A DNA stretch of 64,000 nucleotides from Jilunia laotingensis (lineage in GTDB: Bacteria; Bacteroidota; Bacteroidia; Bacteroidales; Bacteroidaceae). The translations under genes and the position numbers were made by a program. Under the pieces are notes generated by a model. The model had not been told where the DNA came from. It ran no database searches and worked only from the letters and a program-made list of their open reading frames with translations. The stretch is taken from assembly GCF_014385165.1 (NCBI RefSeq), contig NZ_JACRTF010000001.1, positions 3,286,001-3,350,000 on the forward strand, read 5' to 3'. This document shows, in pieces, positions 43,068 through 52,681 of the stretch (positions are counted from its first letter, which is position 1; every line of letters starts with the position of its first letter).

Positions 43068-44195
43068 ATGATGAATATTCATTTGGTACAGGATGAAAAA
43101 TTTATAAATGGTTCGATAGAAACATTTAATTATTATTATGCTGCTCAGAATGTTTATTTTGTGGATATTGATGAAAATAATAGAAAACTAGTAAAAGAAA
43201 GTGATGATGTTTATTTTATTCCCTTTCAACATAAAACAAAAATAAAAAAAATAATAAGCTCTGTTTATAAAACTGATGGGGTTATTAATCTTTTTATTCA
43301 TTATATGTCAAGGAAAGCAGCTAATCTTGCTATTGACTTGAAAGATAATCAGTTGGTGGATTATTTGTATTGGATATTTTATGGAGCTGATTTATATTCG
43401 TATTTAGCATTAGAACAAAATTATAAATTATATGATTACAATGTTTCAGGAAGAGAATATTTTTTAAAAGATATACTAAAAAGGATAATAGGATATAATA
43501 ATTATTTACTAAAAATAGCTCGTATATTAAATTATTTCTGTTTTTGGAATTATTATGATTATTTGCTTTTCTGTGAATTCATTCCGACAAAAGCAAAATT
43601 CAAATTGTTTTATTATACAGATATTGAAAAAATAGCTTTAGTTGATCTTGTAAATAAACCTACTCATTTAAATGTTCTTGTAAACCATTCAGCATCATAT
43701 ACTGGTAATCATTTGACAATACTTTTTAAATTATTTAAAATTGATTCAAAAAAGGAAATTGCAAATATTGTTTTGCCTTTAAGTTATGGAGCTATTAAGC
43801 ATAAGAATTTAATTATAGACAAAGCTAATTCTTTGTTTGCTGATAGAACATGTATATTAGATTCTTTTCTTCCACCACAAGATTATTTTAATAAAATAAA
43901 TATGTGCCAGGTTGCTATTATGGGGCATAGGAGGCAAGAAGCTGCTGGGAATATTAGTTATTTCCTTCTAAATGGAGTAAAAGTGTTTTTAAGAGAAGAC
44001 AATAATTTACTTAAGTATTATAAAAATATGGGATGCCATATTTATTCTTTTGAAAAGGATTTAAACACTTTGACGGATCTTTTCCCTTTAACAATGAAAC
44101 AAAAAAATGCAAATAGGAATATTTTACAAAATGCGCTTTCTAAAGAAAATCGTGATAAAATGATGAGAACTCTAATTACAGATGAGGTTAACTGA
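43068..44195 (+). CDS. GT56-like glycosyltransferase (WecF/4-acetamido-4,6-dideoxyhexose transferase type)
   Basis: A roughly 375-residue protein; GTG ATG ATG lie in series at 43065-43073 and I choose the middle one. The C-terminal half has the pattern of TDP-Fuc4NAc transferases: LNVLVNHSASYTGNHL, VLPLSYG, and MGHRRQEAAGNISYFLLNGV followed by KVFLREDNNLLKYY. WecF moves Fuc4NAc from TDP in enterobacterial common antigen. Here the donor is likely a TDP-4-amino-4,6-dideoxyhexose carrying the acyl group made by the upstream genes. The gene is much more A/T-rich than those before it. Confidence 0.8.
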   Translation: MMNIHLVQDEKFINGSIETFNYYYAAQNVYFVDIDENNRKLVKESDDVYFIPFQHKTKIKKIISSVYKTDGVINLFIHYMSRKAANLAIDLKDNQLVDYLYWIFYGADLYSYLALEQNYKLYDYNVSGREYFLKDILKRIIGYNNYLLKIARILNYFCFWNYYDYLLFCEFIPTKAKFKLFYYTDIEKIALVDLVNKPTHLNVLVNHSASYTGNHLTILFKLFKIDSKKEIANIVLPLSYGAIKHKNLIIDKANSLFADRTCILDSFLPPQDYFNKINMCQVAIMGHRRQEAAGNISYFLLNGVKVFLREDNNLLKYYKNMGCHIYSFEKDLNTLTDLFPLTMKQKNANRNILQNALSKENRDKMMRTLITDEVN

Positions 44196-44233
44196 ATAGA
44201 TTTGATATATTTTAATTATTGTGTAAATTTATA

Positions 44234-45382
44234 ATGCTGCAAACGTTACTAATATATATTCTATTGTTAATTACAATGATTGTATTGTCTCGATATTCTT
44301 CGCGTTGTTTTTATAAAGGAAAGTGTATTGAAAGTAATTGGGCTTTATTTTTTTTGCTATTTTTTTATTCATTGATATTTGGATTAAGATATGGGGTCGG
44401 AATAGACCATTTGGCTTATCTGGAGAAATATCTATTATTACAAGATTATGATTTTTCTTTTCCAACGGATGTTGGCTTTTTTGTTATAACAGATTGTTTT
44501 GCGAAATTAAACGTTCATTATTCAATTTATTTCGGATTCTTGGCATTTATGCAGCTGTTTTTCATTTATTATTTTTTTAAAGATGATAGAAGAGTATACC
44601 CTTATATAACTTTTGTTTTTATTACTAGTTGTCAATGGTTGATTTTTATGAATGGTATAAGACAGGAATTAGCGTTTACTGTTTTTCTTTTAGGGATAAA
44701 GTATATTGAAAATCAGAAATTTTTTAAATACTTAATTGTTGTTTTAATTGCCTCATCAATTCATAAATCTGCAATCATGTTGATTTTATTTTATCCTTTA
44801 TTGAAAAACAAGTCATATTTTTCAAATATTCTAATTCAATTACTTTTACTATTTGTTGCTTTTGTGCTATTAAAAATAGATATTGTAGAAGATTTGATTA
44901 TGAAATTTGACAATATAGCTTTATTCATGGGATATTCTCATTATATAGATCAGGTAAAGGAGGGCAATCTGGATTATATTACTTCCGATATGGCTATGGG
45001 AGTGGGATCTTATATAATATTAATTATTGATGTATGTATAATTTTATATAGCAACCAGGTAAAACAGTATTTCAAAAAAAGATGTTTTTATATAATTTAT
45101 GATATTTATTTTATAGGTGTATTATGGCACTACATTTTTCTTAAAAGTTTAATAATGTCCCGTCCTAATTTTTATATGTATGGATTCCAGTTTGTAATGG
45201 GAACGTTGACTTTATTTTATTTATTTCAAAAAATGTCAGTAAGTAAAATGAAAGAATTTATTTTAATAGTATTCTTGTGCTTACATATCAGTCTATTTTC
45301 TGCCAATATGTATCGAATGAAAGAAAACACGGCAAAATATTATTTCTTTTGGCAGGAAAAACAATATAAACTTAATGATTAA
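44234..45382 (+). CDS. Wzy-like polysaccharide polymerase (EpsG family)
   Basis: A 382-residue membrane protein with about 10-11 hydrophobic segments. Start at the ATG at 44234 (MLQTLLIYILLL); a TTG five codons earlier is possible. Near residue 55 SLIFGLRYGVGIDHLAYLEKY and at about 137 FITSCQWLIFMNGIRQELAF match the EpsG/Wzy pattern (R-x-G-V-G-x-D and N-x-x-R-Q). It would join repeat units in the periplasm. Very A/T-rich and divergent, as Wzy genes usually are. Confidence 0.85.
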   Translation: MLQTLLIYILLLITMIVLSRYSSRCFYKGKCIESNWALFFLLFFYSLIFGLRYGVGIDHLAYLEKYLLLQDYDFSFPTDVGFFVITDCFAKLNVHYSIYFGFLAFMQLFFIYYFFKDDRRVYPYITFVFITSCQWLIFMNGIRQELAFTVFLLGIKYIENQKFFKYLIVVLIASSIHKSAIMLILFYPLLKNKSYFSNILIQLLLLFVAFVLLKIDIVEDLIMKFDNIALFMGYSHYIDQVKEGNLDYITSDMAMGVGSYIILIIDVCIILYSNQVKQYFKKRCFYIIYDIYFIGVLWHYIFLKSLIMSRPNFYMYGFQFVMGTLTLFYLFQKMSVSKMKEFILIVFLCLHISLFSANMYRMKENTAKYYFFWQEKQYKLND

Positions 45383-45388
45383 TTTAAA

Positions 45389-46303
45389 ATGAACGATAAT
45401 CCATTGTTTACAATAATTATTCCTCATAGAGATATTCCGGAGTTATTGCAACGTGCTATTGATTCTATTCCTGATACTAGCGAAATACAAGTAATAGTGG
45501 TGGATAACAGTGAGAAAACATTGTTGAAAAAGAATATAAAACCAAGAGATAATAATATAGAGGTATATTATTCAGACTGTTCAAGATTTGCAGGAGGAGC
45601 GAGAAATGTAGGGCTGGAATATGCAAACGGTAAGTGGATTTTATTTTTAGACGCTGATGACTTTTTTGTTAAAGGTGCATTTGATGTATTATACCAGTAT
45701 GTAGATTCAATAGAGGAATTGATATATTTTAAGATAGATAGTGTATATTCAGATACATTGGAAAAAGCAAACAGAGGGGAGTTATTCTCAAAAATGATTG
45801 ATGATTATCTTAAGGGGAATATTTCTGAGGATGAAATAAGATTAAAATATGAAAGCCCTTGTGCTAAGATGATTTCGAGGAAACTTATTACAAGAGAATG
45901 TTTGAAATTTGATGAAGTTATAGCTTCAAATGATACTTATTTTTCAATGTTAATTGGATATAAGGCTGTGGGCTTTAAGGTAGTCCCCATTGATATATAT
46001 ATAGCTACGGTCAGAAGAGGTAGCTTAACTAAAAGGAATAATATTGAAATATTGCTGTCAAGATATATGGTTACTGTTAGATATAATAAGTATTTAAAGG
46101 AACATGATAAGAAAAAATTTAGACATTCTATTATGGCTTATTTATTCTTTTCAATGCGTTTTGGGCTAAAATACTTTTTTAAATTTTTGTGGATAGCTTT
46201 TATAAATAGACAAAATATATTTATTGGATATAATAATTGGTATAAGACATTTTTGCGCATCCATAAAGAAAATAGATTGAATAAAAAGTATATTACTACA
46301 TAA
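45389..46303 (+). CDS. GT2 family glycosyltransferase
   Basis: A 304-residue GT-A enzyme: FTIIIPHRDIPELLQRAIDS at the start, CSRFAGGARNVGLEYANG near 65 and the metal-binding DXD-like LFLDADDFF near 90. The C-terminal region has amphipathic helices that may contact the membrane. Sugar specificity unknown. It starts 6 bp after the polymerase gene. Confidence 0.9.
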   Translation: MNDNPLFTIIIPHRDIPELLQRAIDSIPDTSEIQVIVVDNSEKTLLKKNIKPRDNNIEVYYSDCSRFAGGARNVGLEYANGKWILFLDADDFFVKGAFDVLYQYVDSIEELIYFKIDSVYSDTLEKANRGELFSKMIDDYLKGNISEDEIRLKYESPCAKMISRKLITRECLKFDEVIASNDTYFSMLIGYKAVGFKVVPIDIYIATVRRGSLTKRNNIEILLSRYMVTVRYNKYLKEHDKKKFRHSIMAYLFFSMRFGLKYFFKFLWIAFINRQNIFIGYNNWYKTFLRIHKENRLNKKYITT

Positions 46304-46309
46304 AATATA

Positions 46310-47041
46310 ATGAAGCGTTTTTATTTAATTAGATTAGATGATGCATGTCCTACAATGGATGTTGTGAAATGGGATAAAATAGAAAAGATGCTGGATAAGT
46401 ATCATATTAAACCGATGGTGGGGATAGTCCCGGCTAATAATGATTATGCTTTAAAAATAGACAAATATGATGATAATTTTTGGGAAAAGGTTAAAAGCTG
46501 GGAAGATAAGAATTGGACGATTGCTTTACATGGTTTTGATCATTCTTATATATCAAAAGATGGAGGGATAAATCCTTTATGGGAACGTTCAGAATTTGCA
46601 GGTGTTAGTATTGAGAAGCAAAAGGATAAAATTAAGAAGGGCATAAGAATATTAACTGATAAAAATATAGTTCCGAAATATTTTTTTGCACCTAGTCATA
46701 CTTTTGATCTAAACACTCTTGAAGCATTGGAAAGTGAATCAATGATTAGAATAATAAGTGATACAATTGCTTTCAAACCATATAGTAAATATGGTTTTAT
46801 TTTTATTCCACAACAGTTTGGCTCCTTACGTGATGTTAAGTTAGGAGGGTATTGGACTTATTGTCTCCATCCTAATACTATGTTCGAAAATGAGTTTCTG
46901 CAACTAGAACATTTTCTATCCAAAAATTATGCCTCATTCATTTCATTTGAAGAAGTTCCGATTGATGGATTAAAAGATCGTGATCTTTTTGAGAAAATGT
47001 TGAATTATATTTACTTCTTTTTGAGGAAGATTCGTAAATGA
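46310..47041 (+). CDS. Polysaccharide deacetylase-like protein (DUF2334)
   Basis: A 243-residue protein of the NodB-like/DUF2334 fold: YLIRLDDACPTMD at the start carries the paired Asp, WTIALHGFDHSY near 75 has the His-x-x-x-His metal site and FAPSHTFD near 128 is the next conserved motif. Such proteins in capsule loci may remove N-acetyl groups from a sugar of the repeat unit. No signal peptide, so it would act in the cytoplasm on nucleotide- or lipid-linked sugar. Its stop overlaps the next start (ATGA). Confidence 0.82.
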   Translation: MKRFYLIRLDDACPTMDVVKWDKIEKMLDKYHIKPMVGIVPANNDYALKIDKYDDNFWEKVKSWEDKNWTIALHGFDHSYISKDGGINPLWERSEFAGVSIEKQKDKIKKGIRILTDKNIVPKYFFAPSHTFDLNTLEALESESMIRIISDTIAFKPYSKYGFIFIPQQFGSLRDVKLGGYWTYCLHPNTMFENEFLQLEHFLSKNYASFISFEEVPIDGLKDRDLFEKMLNYIYFFLRKIRK

Positions 47042-48123
47042 AAATACTTCATATAATACCTTCATTGGAAATTGGAGGTGCTGAAAGATTGTTATCAGAT
47101 TTATTGCCATTACTAAAAGAGCAAAATAATAGTGTTGATTTATTACTTTTCAGTAATGATGTTTCTTTTTTCTATAATAAATTAAAATTTGCTGGAATTA
47201 AAATATACTCATTAAATAGAAGAAACTTCTATAACCCTCTAATAGTTATAAATATAATGCAGCGTGTTAGAGGTTATGACATTGTTCATGTACATTTATT
47301 TCCATCACTTTATTGGGTTTCGATTGCATCATTATTTTCACAATCATTTTTTTTCTATACAGAACATTCAACTTTTAATAAAAGAAGGAATTTTTTGTTT
47401 CTGCAATATCTTGAACGCATAGTTTATAAACCTTATCACCGAATAATATCTATTAGTGATGAAACTCAAATTGCTTTAAAAAAATGGCTTGGTATAGTAA
47501 AAGAAGACAATCGTTTTAAAGTCATTTCTAATGGAATTGATTTAAATAGTATCATCTCTGATAAAGAGAAGTTTACTCATGAAGAACTTGGTATTCCAGA
47601 AGATTCTAAGATTTTAATTATGGTATCAAGATTCACATTAGCAAAGGATCAGAAAACACTTATAAAATCGATGAAATATGTACTAAAGAGTGTGCATTTA
47701 TTACTTGTTGGAGATGGTGATACTCAGGAATCATGTAGAGAATTAGCTTCTAATTTGGGACTTTCCAATATTCATTTTTTAGGTAAGAGAGATGATATTG
47801 TGAAACTGATGAATTCCTCTGATATTGGCATTCAGTCTTCAAATTGGGAAGGTTTTGGATTAACGGCTTTAGAAATGATGGCATCTGGATTGCCTGTAAT
47901 AGCGTCTGATGTAGCTGGTTTAAAACAGGTTGTGGAGGGTGCTGGGTTAGTGTTTGAAGTTAATAATGCTTTTGATTTAGCTCAGAAAATAAATGATTTG
48001 TTGAATAATATTCCTTTGTATAACAAAATTAAGAGTCAGAGTTTACAACGTGCATTGGAATATGATATAAGAATAACTGCACAGAAATATTTATGTGAAT
48101 ACAAGTCAATCCATAATGTGTAA
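47038..48123 (+). CDS. GT4 family glycosyltransferase
   Basis: A 361-residue GT-B enzyme: HIIPSLEIGGAERLLSDLLP at the N-terminus, VISNGIDLN near 175, LIMVSRFTLAKDQKTLIKSM near 198, and the donor-binding E-x7-E motif in NWEGFGLTALEMMASGLPVI near 278. Retaining mechanism expected; the sugar is unknown. It overlaps the deacetylase-like gene by four bases, implying coupled translation, perhaps because the two act on the same sugar. Confidence 0.92.
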   Translation: MKILHIIPSLEIGGAERLLSDLLPLLKEQNNSVDLLLFSNDVSFFYNKLKFAGIKIYSLNRRNFYNPLIVINIMQRVRGYDIVHVHLFPSLYWVSIASLFSQSFFFYTEHSTFNKRRNFLFLQYLERIVYKPYHRIISISDETQIALKKWLGIVKEDNRFKVISNGIDLNSIISDKEKFTHEELGIPEDSKILIMVSRFTLAKDQKTLIKSMKYVLKSVHLLLVGDGDTQESCRELASNLGLSNIHFLGKRDDIVKLMNSSDIGIQSSNWEGFGLTALEMMASGLPVIASDVAGLKQVVEGAGLVFEVNNAFDLAQKINDLLNNIPLYNKIKSQSLQRALEYDIRITAQKYLCEYKSIHNV

Positions 48124-48159
48124 AAATAATAGGTATATACAATTTATAAATAGAATAGT

Positions 48160-49128
48160 ATGAAAGTATTAGTAACAGGGGGAACTGGTTTTATTGGCTC
48201 CAACCTATGTGAGTATTTACTAGCTCATAATTATAAAGTTGTTTGTCTTGATAATTTTTCGACAGGTAAAATAGAAAATATTCTTCCCTTGCTTAATAAA
48301 TATCCCGATACTTTCAAATTAATAGTGGGGGATATTCGTAATCTTTCAGATTGTCAAAAAGCTGTTGAGGGTGTTGATTATGTATTACATGAAGCAGCTC
48401 TTGGTTCTGTTCCTCGTTCTATTAAAGATCCTATCACGACAAATGAGGTAAATATAGGTGGTTTCTTGAACATGCTGATTGCATCCCGCGATGCCGGTGT
48501 GAAACGCTTTATGTATGCAGCCAGTTCTTCTACTTATGGGGATAGCAAGTCTCTACCTAAAGTGGAAGATGTGATCGGCAGACCTTTGTCGCCCTATGCT
48601 ATTACGAAATATGTAAATGAATTGTATGCCGACGTATTTGCCAAAACATATGGTATTGAAACAATCGGATTACGTTATTTTAATGTTTTTGGTCGCAGAC
48701 AAGATCCTTTTGGTGCTTATGCAGCGGTAATTCCTCTATTTGTAAAAAAGTTGATGGCACTCGAAAGTCCGGTAATTAATGGTGATGGGGAGTACAGTCG
48801 TGATTTTACCTACATTGACAACGTGATTCAGATGAACATGCTTGCCATGACGACCGATAATCCAGAAGCTGTTAATCAGGTTTATAATACTGCTTATGGA
48901 GAACGTACTACGCTAAATCAATTGGTCGATTACTTAAAAGAATTTTTAAGTGAGTTTGATCCAAGGATAGCGAAAATTGAAGTAGTACATGGAGCAAATC
49001 GGATAGGTGATATTCCTCATTCTTTGGCAAATATTGATAAGGCTAAAACATTATTGAATTATAATCCTCAATTCAGTATGTATACAGGTTTAAAAGAAGC
49101 CGTAAAATGGTATTGGGAGAATATTTGA
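48160..49128 (+). CDS. UDP-N-acetylglucosamine 4-epimerase (WbpP-like)
   Basis: A 322-residue extended [20 protein letters not shown] at residue 5, [15 protein letters not shown] near 85, catalytic Ser in AASSSTYGD near 124 and YAITK near 147. [12 protein letters not shown] and [21 protein letters not shown] are the wording of WbpP/TviC-type epimerases that act on N-acetylated UDP-hexosamines. Paired with the next gene it would give UDP-GalNAc and then UDP-GalNAcA (or epimerise the uronic acid). Base composition returns towards the genome norm here. Confidence 0.88.
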   Translation: MKVLVTGGTGFIGSNLCEYLLAHNYKVVCLDNFSTGKIENILPLLNKYPDTFKLIVGDIRNLSDCQKAVEGVDYVLHEAALGSVPRSIKDPITTNEVNIGGFLNMLIASRDAGVKRFMYAASSSTYGDSKSLPKVEDVIGRPLSPYAITKYVNELYADVFAKTYGIETIGLRYFNVFGRRQDPFGAYAAVIPLFVKKLMALESPVINGDGEYSRDFTYIDNVIQMNMLAMTTDNPEAVNQVYNTAYGERTTLNQLVDYLKEFLSEFDPRIAKIEVVHGANRIGDIPHSLANIDKAKTLLNYNPQFSMYTGLKEAVKWYWENI

Positions 49129-49165
49129 TTTCATATTTTATTCGTTACTAAATTATTCAAATTAC

Positions 49166-50431
49166 ATGCAAGAAGTAAAAATTGCCGTAATCGGTCTCGG
49201 TTACGTAGGGCTTCCTTTGGCCCGTTTGTTTTCTACAAAGTATAAAACAGTTGGATTTGACATGAGTCAAACACGTGTTGATGCACTTATGACAGGGCAT
49301 GATGCGACTTTAGAAGTTTCTGATGATTTGTTACAAGCTGCCATTGATAAAGGATTTAAATGTACGACCGATATTGAGGAAATTCGTGATTGTAATTTTT
49401 ATGTAGTAGCAGTACCTACCCCTGTTGATAAAAATCATAATCCGGATCTTACTCCGCTCTATGGAGCCAGTACAACTGTTGGAAAAGTGATTTCAAAAGG
49501 AGATATTGTGGTATATGAATCAACTGTTTATCCAGGGGTGACGGAAGATGAATGTATTCCAGTGGTAGAAAAGGTTTCCGGATTAAAGTTTAATGTTGAC
49601 TTTTTTGCAGGTTATTCTCCAGAACGTATCAATCCGGGCGATAAATTACATACAGTTGACAAGATAAAGAAAGTAACATCCGGTTCCACTCCTGAAATAG
49701 GTAAAAGAGTGGATGAAGTTTATGCTTCTGTCATTACGGCAGGTACTCATTTAGCACCTACAATGAAGGTTGCCGAAGCTGCAAAGGTAATCGAAAATTC
49801 ACAACGAGATATTAATATTGCTTTTGTGAATGAGCTATCTAAGATTTTTAACTGTATGGGGATTGATACACAAGATGTTTTAGATGCCGCCAGTACAAAA
49901 TGGAATTTTCTTCCATTTAAACCGGGATTGGTAGGAGGACATTGTATTGGTGTTGATCCATACTATTTGGCACAATGTGCGCAAGGGTATGGATATAATC
50001 CTGAAATAATTCTTGCAGGGCGGAGGATGAATGATGGAATGGGTGAATATGTCGCTAATCAAGTGGTGAAATTGATGCTGAAGAAAGGCATTCAAGTTTT
50101 AAAATCCAATATACTGATTCTGGGATTTACATTTAAAGAAAATTGTCCGGATGTGCGTAATACGAAAGTTATTGACATATATAATGCATTGCAAACGTAT
50201 AATCTGAATATTACAGTATATGATCCTTGGGCAAATCCGGAAATCGTGAAACGGGAATATGGCATAGACGTTGTTAATTCATTACCTGCAGAAAAGTATG
50301 ATGCTGTCATTTTAGCGGTTTCCCATCAAATATTTACTGACATGGATGTTGTTAGTTTGGCTAAACAAGAATCTATTATCTACGATGTCAAGGGATTCTT
50401 GAAGCCGGAAATGGTGGATGGCAGGTTGTAA
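49166..50431 (+). CDS. UDP-N-acetyl-D-hexosamine 6-dehydrogenase (WbpO/TviB/WbpA family)
   Basis: A 421-residue nucleotide-sugar dehydrogenase: NAD motif [31 protein letters not shown] near 87, [17 protein letters not shown] near 113, and the catalytic Cys in [19 protein letters not shown] near 259. The wording fits UDP-GalNAc/UDP-GlcNAc/ManNAc dehydrogenases rather than UDP-glucose dehydrogenase. With the upstream epimerase it supplies a HexNAc uronic acid, giving the capsule a negative charge. Confidence 0.92.
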   Translation: MQEVKIAVIGLGYVGLPLARLFSTKYKTVGFDMSQTRVDALMTGHDATLEVSDDLLQAAIDKGFKCTTDIEEIRDCNFYVVAVPTPVDKNHNPDLTPLYGASTTVGKVISKGDIVVYESTVYPGVTEDECIPVVEKVSGLKFNVDFFAGYSPERINPGDKLHTVDKIKKVTSGSTPEIGKRVDEVYASVITAGTHLAPTMKVAEAAKVIENSQRDINIAFVNELSKIFNCMGIDTQDVLDAASTKWNFLPFKPGLVGGHCIGVDPYYLAQCAQGYGYNPEIILAGRRMNDGMGEYVANQVVKLMLKKGIQVLKSNILILGFTFKENCPDVRNTKVIDIYNALQTYNLNITVYDPWANPEIVKREYGIDVVNSLPAEKYDAVILAVSHQIFTDMDVVSLAKQESIIYDVKGFLKPEMVDGRL

Positions 50432-50435
50432 CCTA

Positions 50436-51572
50436 ATGAAAAGGAAAATATTTTATGTAGCCAATGTCGATTGGTTTTTTATTTCACATCGGTTACCTCT
50501 TGCACTTCATGCTCTTGAACAGGACTATGAGGTTTATCTCCTTTCATTAGATACAGGTCGCAGACAAGAATTGGAGGCAAAAGGAATCCATTTTATAAAT
50601 ATACCCTTTAAACGTTCCGGCAGTAACCCTTTTCATGAGTTAAAATGTATCTTTCTACTGTATAGATATTATAACCGGTATAAGCCTGAAATTATCCATC
50701 ACATCACACTTAAAGCTTCATTGTTAGGCTCGCTGGCAGGGAAAATGGTGGGTAATCATCATATAATAAATGCGATAAGCGGACTTGGATATAACTTTAC
50801 CGATGGACGTGATGGTTGGTTGCAGAAAGCAATAAAACTATTTATCAGGTTAGCTTTCAAGAGTAAGAATATTTCGTTTATTCTCCAGAATCCGGATGAT
50901 GTGGAATTGATAAAAGGACTTGACTTGGTTCCTTTTTCCCGGATTTTTTTGATTAAGGGATCCGGGGTGAATTTAGATGAATATTCTTACTTCAAAGCAT
51001 CTGATGAGTTTCCGCTAAAAGTCTTATTTCCTGCTAGAATTCTACTTGATAAAGGTGTGATGGAATTCATTGAGGCAGCAAAAATACTTGAAAGTGAATT
51101 TTTGGGAAAAGCTAAATTTATACTAGCCGGTGATTGTGATAAGGAGAATTTGTCTGTTCTAGGTGAAGAAGAATTACAAAAGTTCCTTGTAAAAGATTAT
51201 ATTGAATGGATCGGTTTCCAAAAAAATATGAAGTTGATCTATCAGAATAGTTCGATAGTCATACTTCCTTCGTATCGTGAAGGATTACCGAAATCGTTGA
51301 TAGAAGCTTGTTCTGTGGGGCGTCCCATTATAACTACAGATGTGCCGGGTTGCAGAGAATGTGTGGAAGATGGAGTTAATGGATACTTGGTTCCTGCAAA
51401 AGATGCCGATTCTTTAGCAGATGCAATAAAATTATTGCTTATGGATGCTGAAAAGAGAGATGAGTTCGGAAGAAATTCTCGTCTGCTGGCAGAAAAAGAA
51501 TTTTCCATAGACAAAGTAATTGATTTGACTTTTAATATTTATAATAAATACTTGGAGAGTAATTGGCCATGA
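50436..51572 (+). CDS. GT4 family glycosyltransferase
   Basis: Start set at the ATG 4 bp after the dehydrogenase stop (MKRKIFYVANVDWFF); an upstream ATG overlaps that gene. The 378-residue GT-B protein has ISHRLPLALHALEQDYEVYL, NAISGLGYNF near 115, VLFPARILLDKGVMEFIEAA near 190 and the donor site PSYREGLPKSLIEACSVGRP near 280. This subtype (FVISHRLPL...HHITLKASL, INAISGLGY) often transfers N-acetylgalactosamine or HexNAc uronic acids near the reducing end of the repeat. Confidence 0.9.
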   Translation: MKRKIFYVANVDWFFISHRLPLALHALEQDYEVYLLSLDTGRRQELEAKGIHFINIPFKRSGSNPFHELKCIFLLYRYYNRYKPEIIHHITLKASLLGSLAGKMVGNHHIINAISGLGYNFTDGRDGWLQKAIKLFIRLAFKSKNISFILQNPDDVELIKGLDLVPFSRIFLIKGSGVNLDEYSYFKASDEFPLKVLFPARILLDKGVMEFIEAAKILESEFLGKAKFILAGDCDKENLSVLGEEELQKFLVKDYIEWIGFQKNMKLIYQNSSIVILPSYREGLPKSLIEACSVGRPIITTDVPGCRECVEDGVNGYLVPAKDADSLADAIKLLLMDAEKRDEFGRNSRLLAEKEFSIDKVIDLTFNIYNKYLESNWP

Positions 51573-52543
51573 AGATACTTATCACTGGAATTCATGGGTT
51601 TGTAGGTTCAAACTTGGTGGTAGCTCTAAAAGATCGACATACTCTTTATGGTTTGGATATTGTTGCACCTCTGAAAGAAGGAATCAAAAAAACTTTTTCA
51701 TGGAATGATATTGAGCCTGGCGCGTATCCTTTACAAGAGCTTCCTCGTTTTGATGCAATCATTCATTTAGCAGGTAAAGCACATGATCTGAAAAAACAAT
51801 CAGCAGCACAGAGTTATTTTGATATTAATACAGGTTTAACTCAGAAAGTATTTGATTTCTTTTTGGAATCTTCTGCGAGTAAATTTATTTTCTTTAGTTC
51901 GGTAAAAGCGGCTGCGGATATTGTCGTTGATGCGATGTTAAAGGAGGATGTAATACCTTCTCCTGTGGGGCCATATGGTGAAAGTAAAATTGCTGCTGAA
52001 AAATATATTCAGAGCCAGTTGCAATTAGCGGATAGCAAATTAAAAAAAGACGTGTATATCCTACGTCCCTCTATGATTCATGGGCCTGGAAATAAAGGAA
52101 ATTTGAATTTACTTTATAATGTTGTGAAGAAAGGAATCCCTTGGCCATTAGGGGCTTTTGAAAATCAGCGTTCATTTACTTCAATTGATAATCTTTGTTA
52201 TGTTGTAGAGGAATTACTGATTCAAAATGTCCAAAGTGGAATTTATCATGTTAGTGATGATGAAACAATGTCTACCAATGAACTGATTATCACGATGTGT
52301 GATATAATGGGCAATAAATCTCATATTTGGAAGGTGAACCCATGGTTGATAGAGCGTTTTGCTCGTATGGGATCACTGTTTCATCTACCTCTCAATACAG
52401 AGCGACTTAGTAAATTGACAGAAAATTATGTTGTATGTAATGATAAAATAAAAAGAGCATTAGGATTAGAAAAAATGCCAATTACTGCTAAAGAAGGATT
52501 GGAAAAGACTATCCGTAGTTTTTTGACTAGGCAAAACAGCTAA
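51569..52543 (+). CDS. NAD-dependent epimerase/reductase (WbpV-like)
   Basis: Start at the ATG overlapping the previous stop (ATGA); a TTG two codons earlier is possible. The 324-residue SDR has ITGIHGFVGSNLVVAL at the start, HLAGKAHDLKKQ near 75, FSSVKAA near 112 and YGESK near 136 (Tyr-x-x-x-Lys). The HLAGKAHD motif and position just before the initiating transferase match WbpV/WcfJ-type enzymes that reduce UDP-4-keto-6-deoxy-HexNAc to UDP-QuiNAc or UDP-FucNAc. The precursor would come from the dehydratase at 30-31.9 kb. Confidence 0.85.
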   Translation: MKILITGIHGFVGSNLVVALKDRHTLYGLDIVAPLKEGIKKTFSWNDIEPGAYPLQELPRFDAIIHLAGKAHDLKKQSAAQSYFDINTGLTQKVFDFFLESSASKFIFFSSVKAAADIVVDAMLKEDVIPSPVGPYGESKIAAEKYIQSQLQLADSKLKKDVYILRPSMIHGPGNKGNLNLLYNVVKKGIPWPLGAFENQRSFTSIDNLCYVVEELLIQNVQSGIYHVSDDETMSTNELIITMCDIMGNKSHIWKVNPWLIERFARMGSLFHLPLNTERLSKLTENYVVCNDKIKRALGLEKMPITAKEGLEKTIRSFLTRQNS

Positions 52544-52681
52544 TCCGATTAATAAAATATTTTTGTTTTTCAAAGAAGGTGTTTTTCTACATTATTTCTA
52601 GCTTCTTCAGCTCTGAACATACCCACAATGTAGTTCTTGAATTATCTTTTTCATATTTATGGTATAGAATTATAAAAAATA

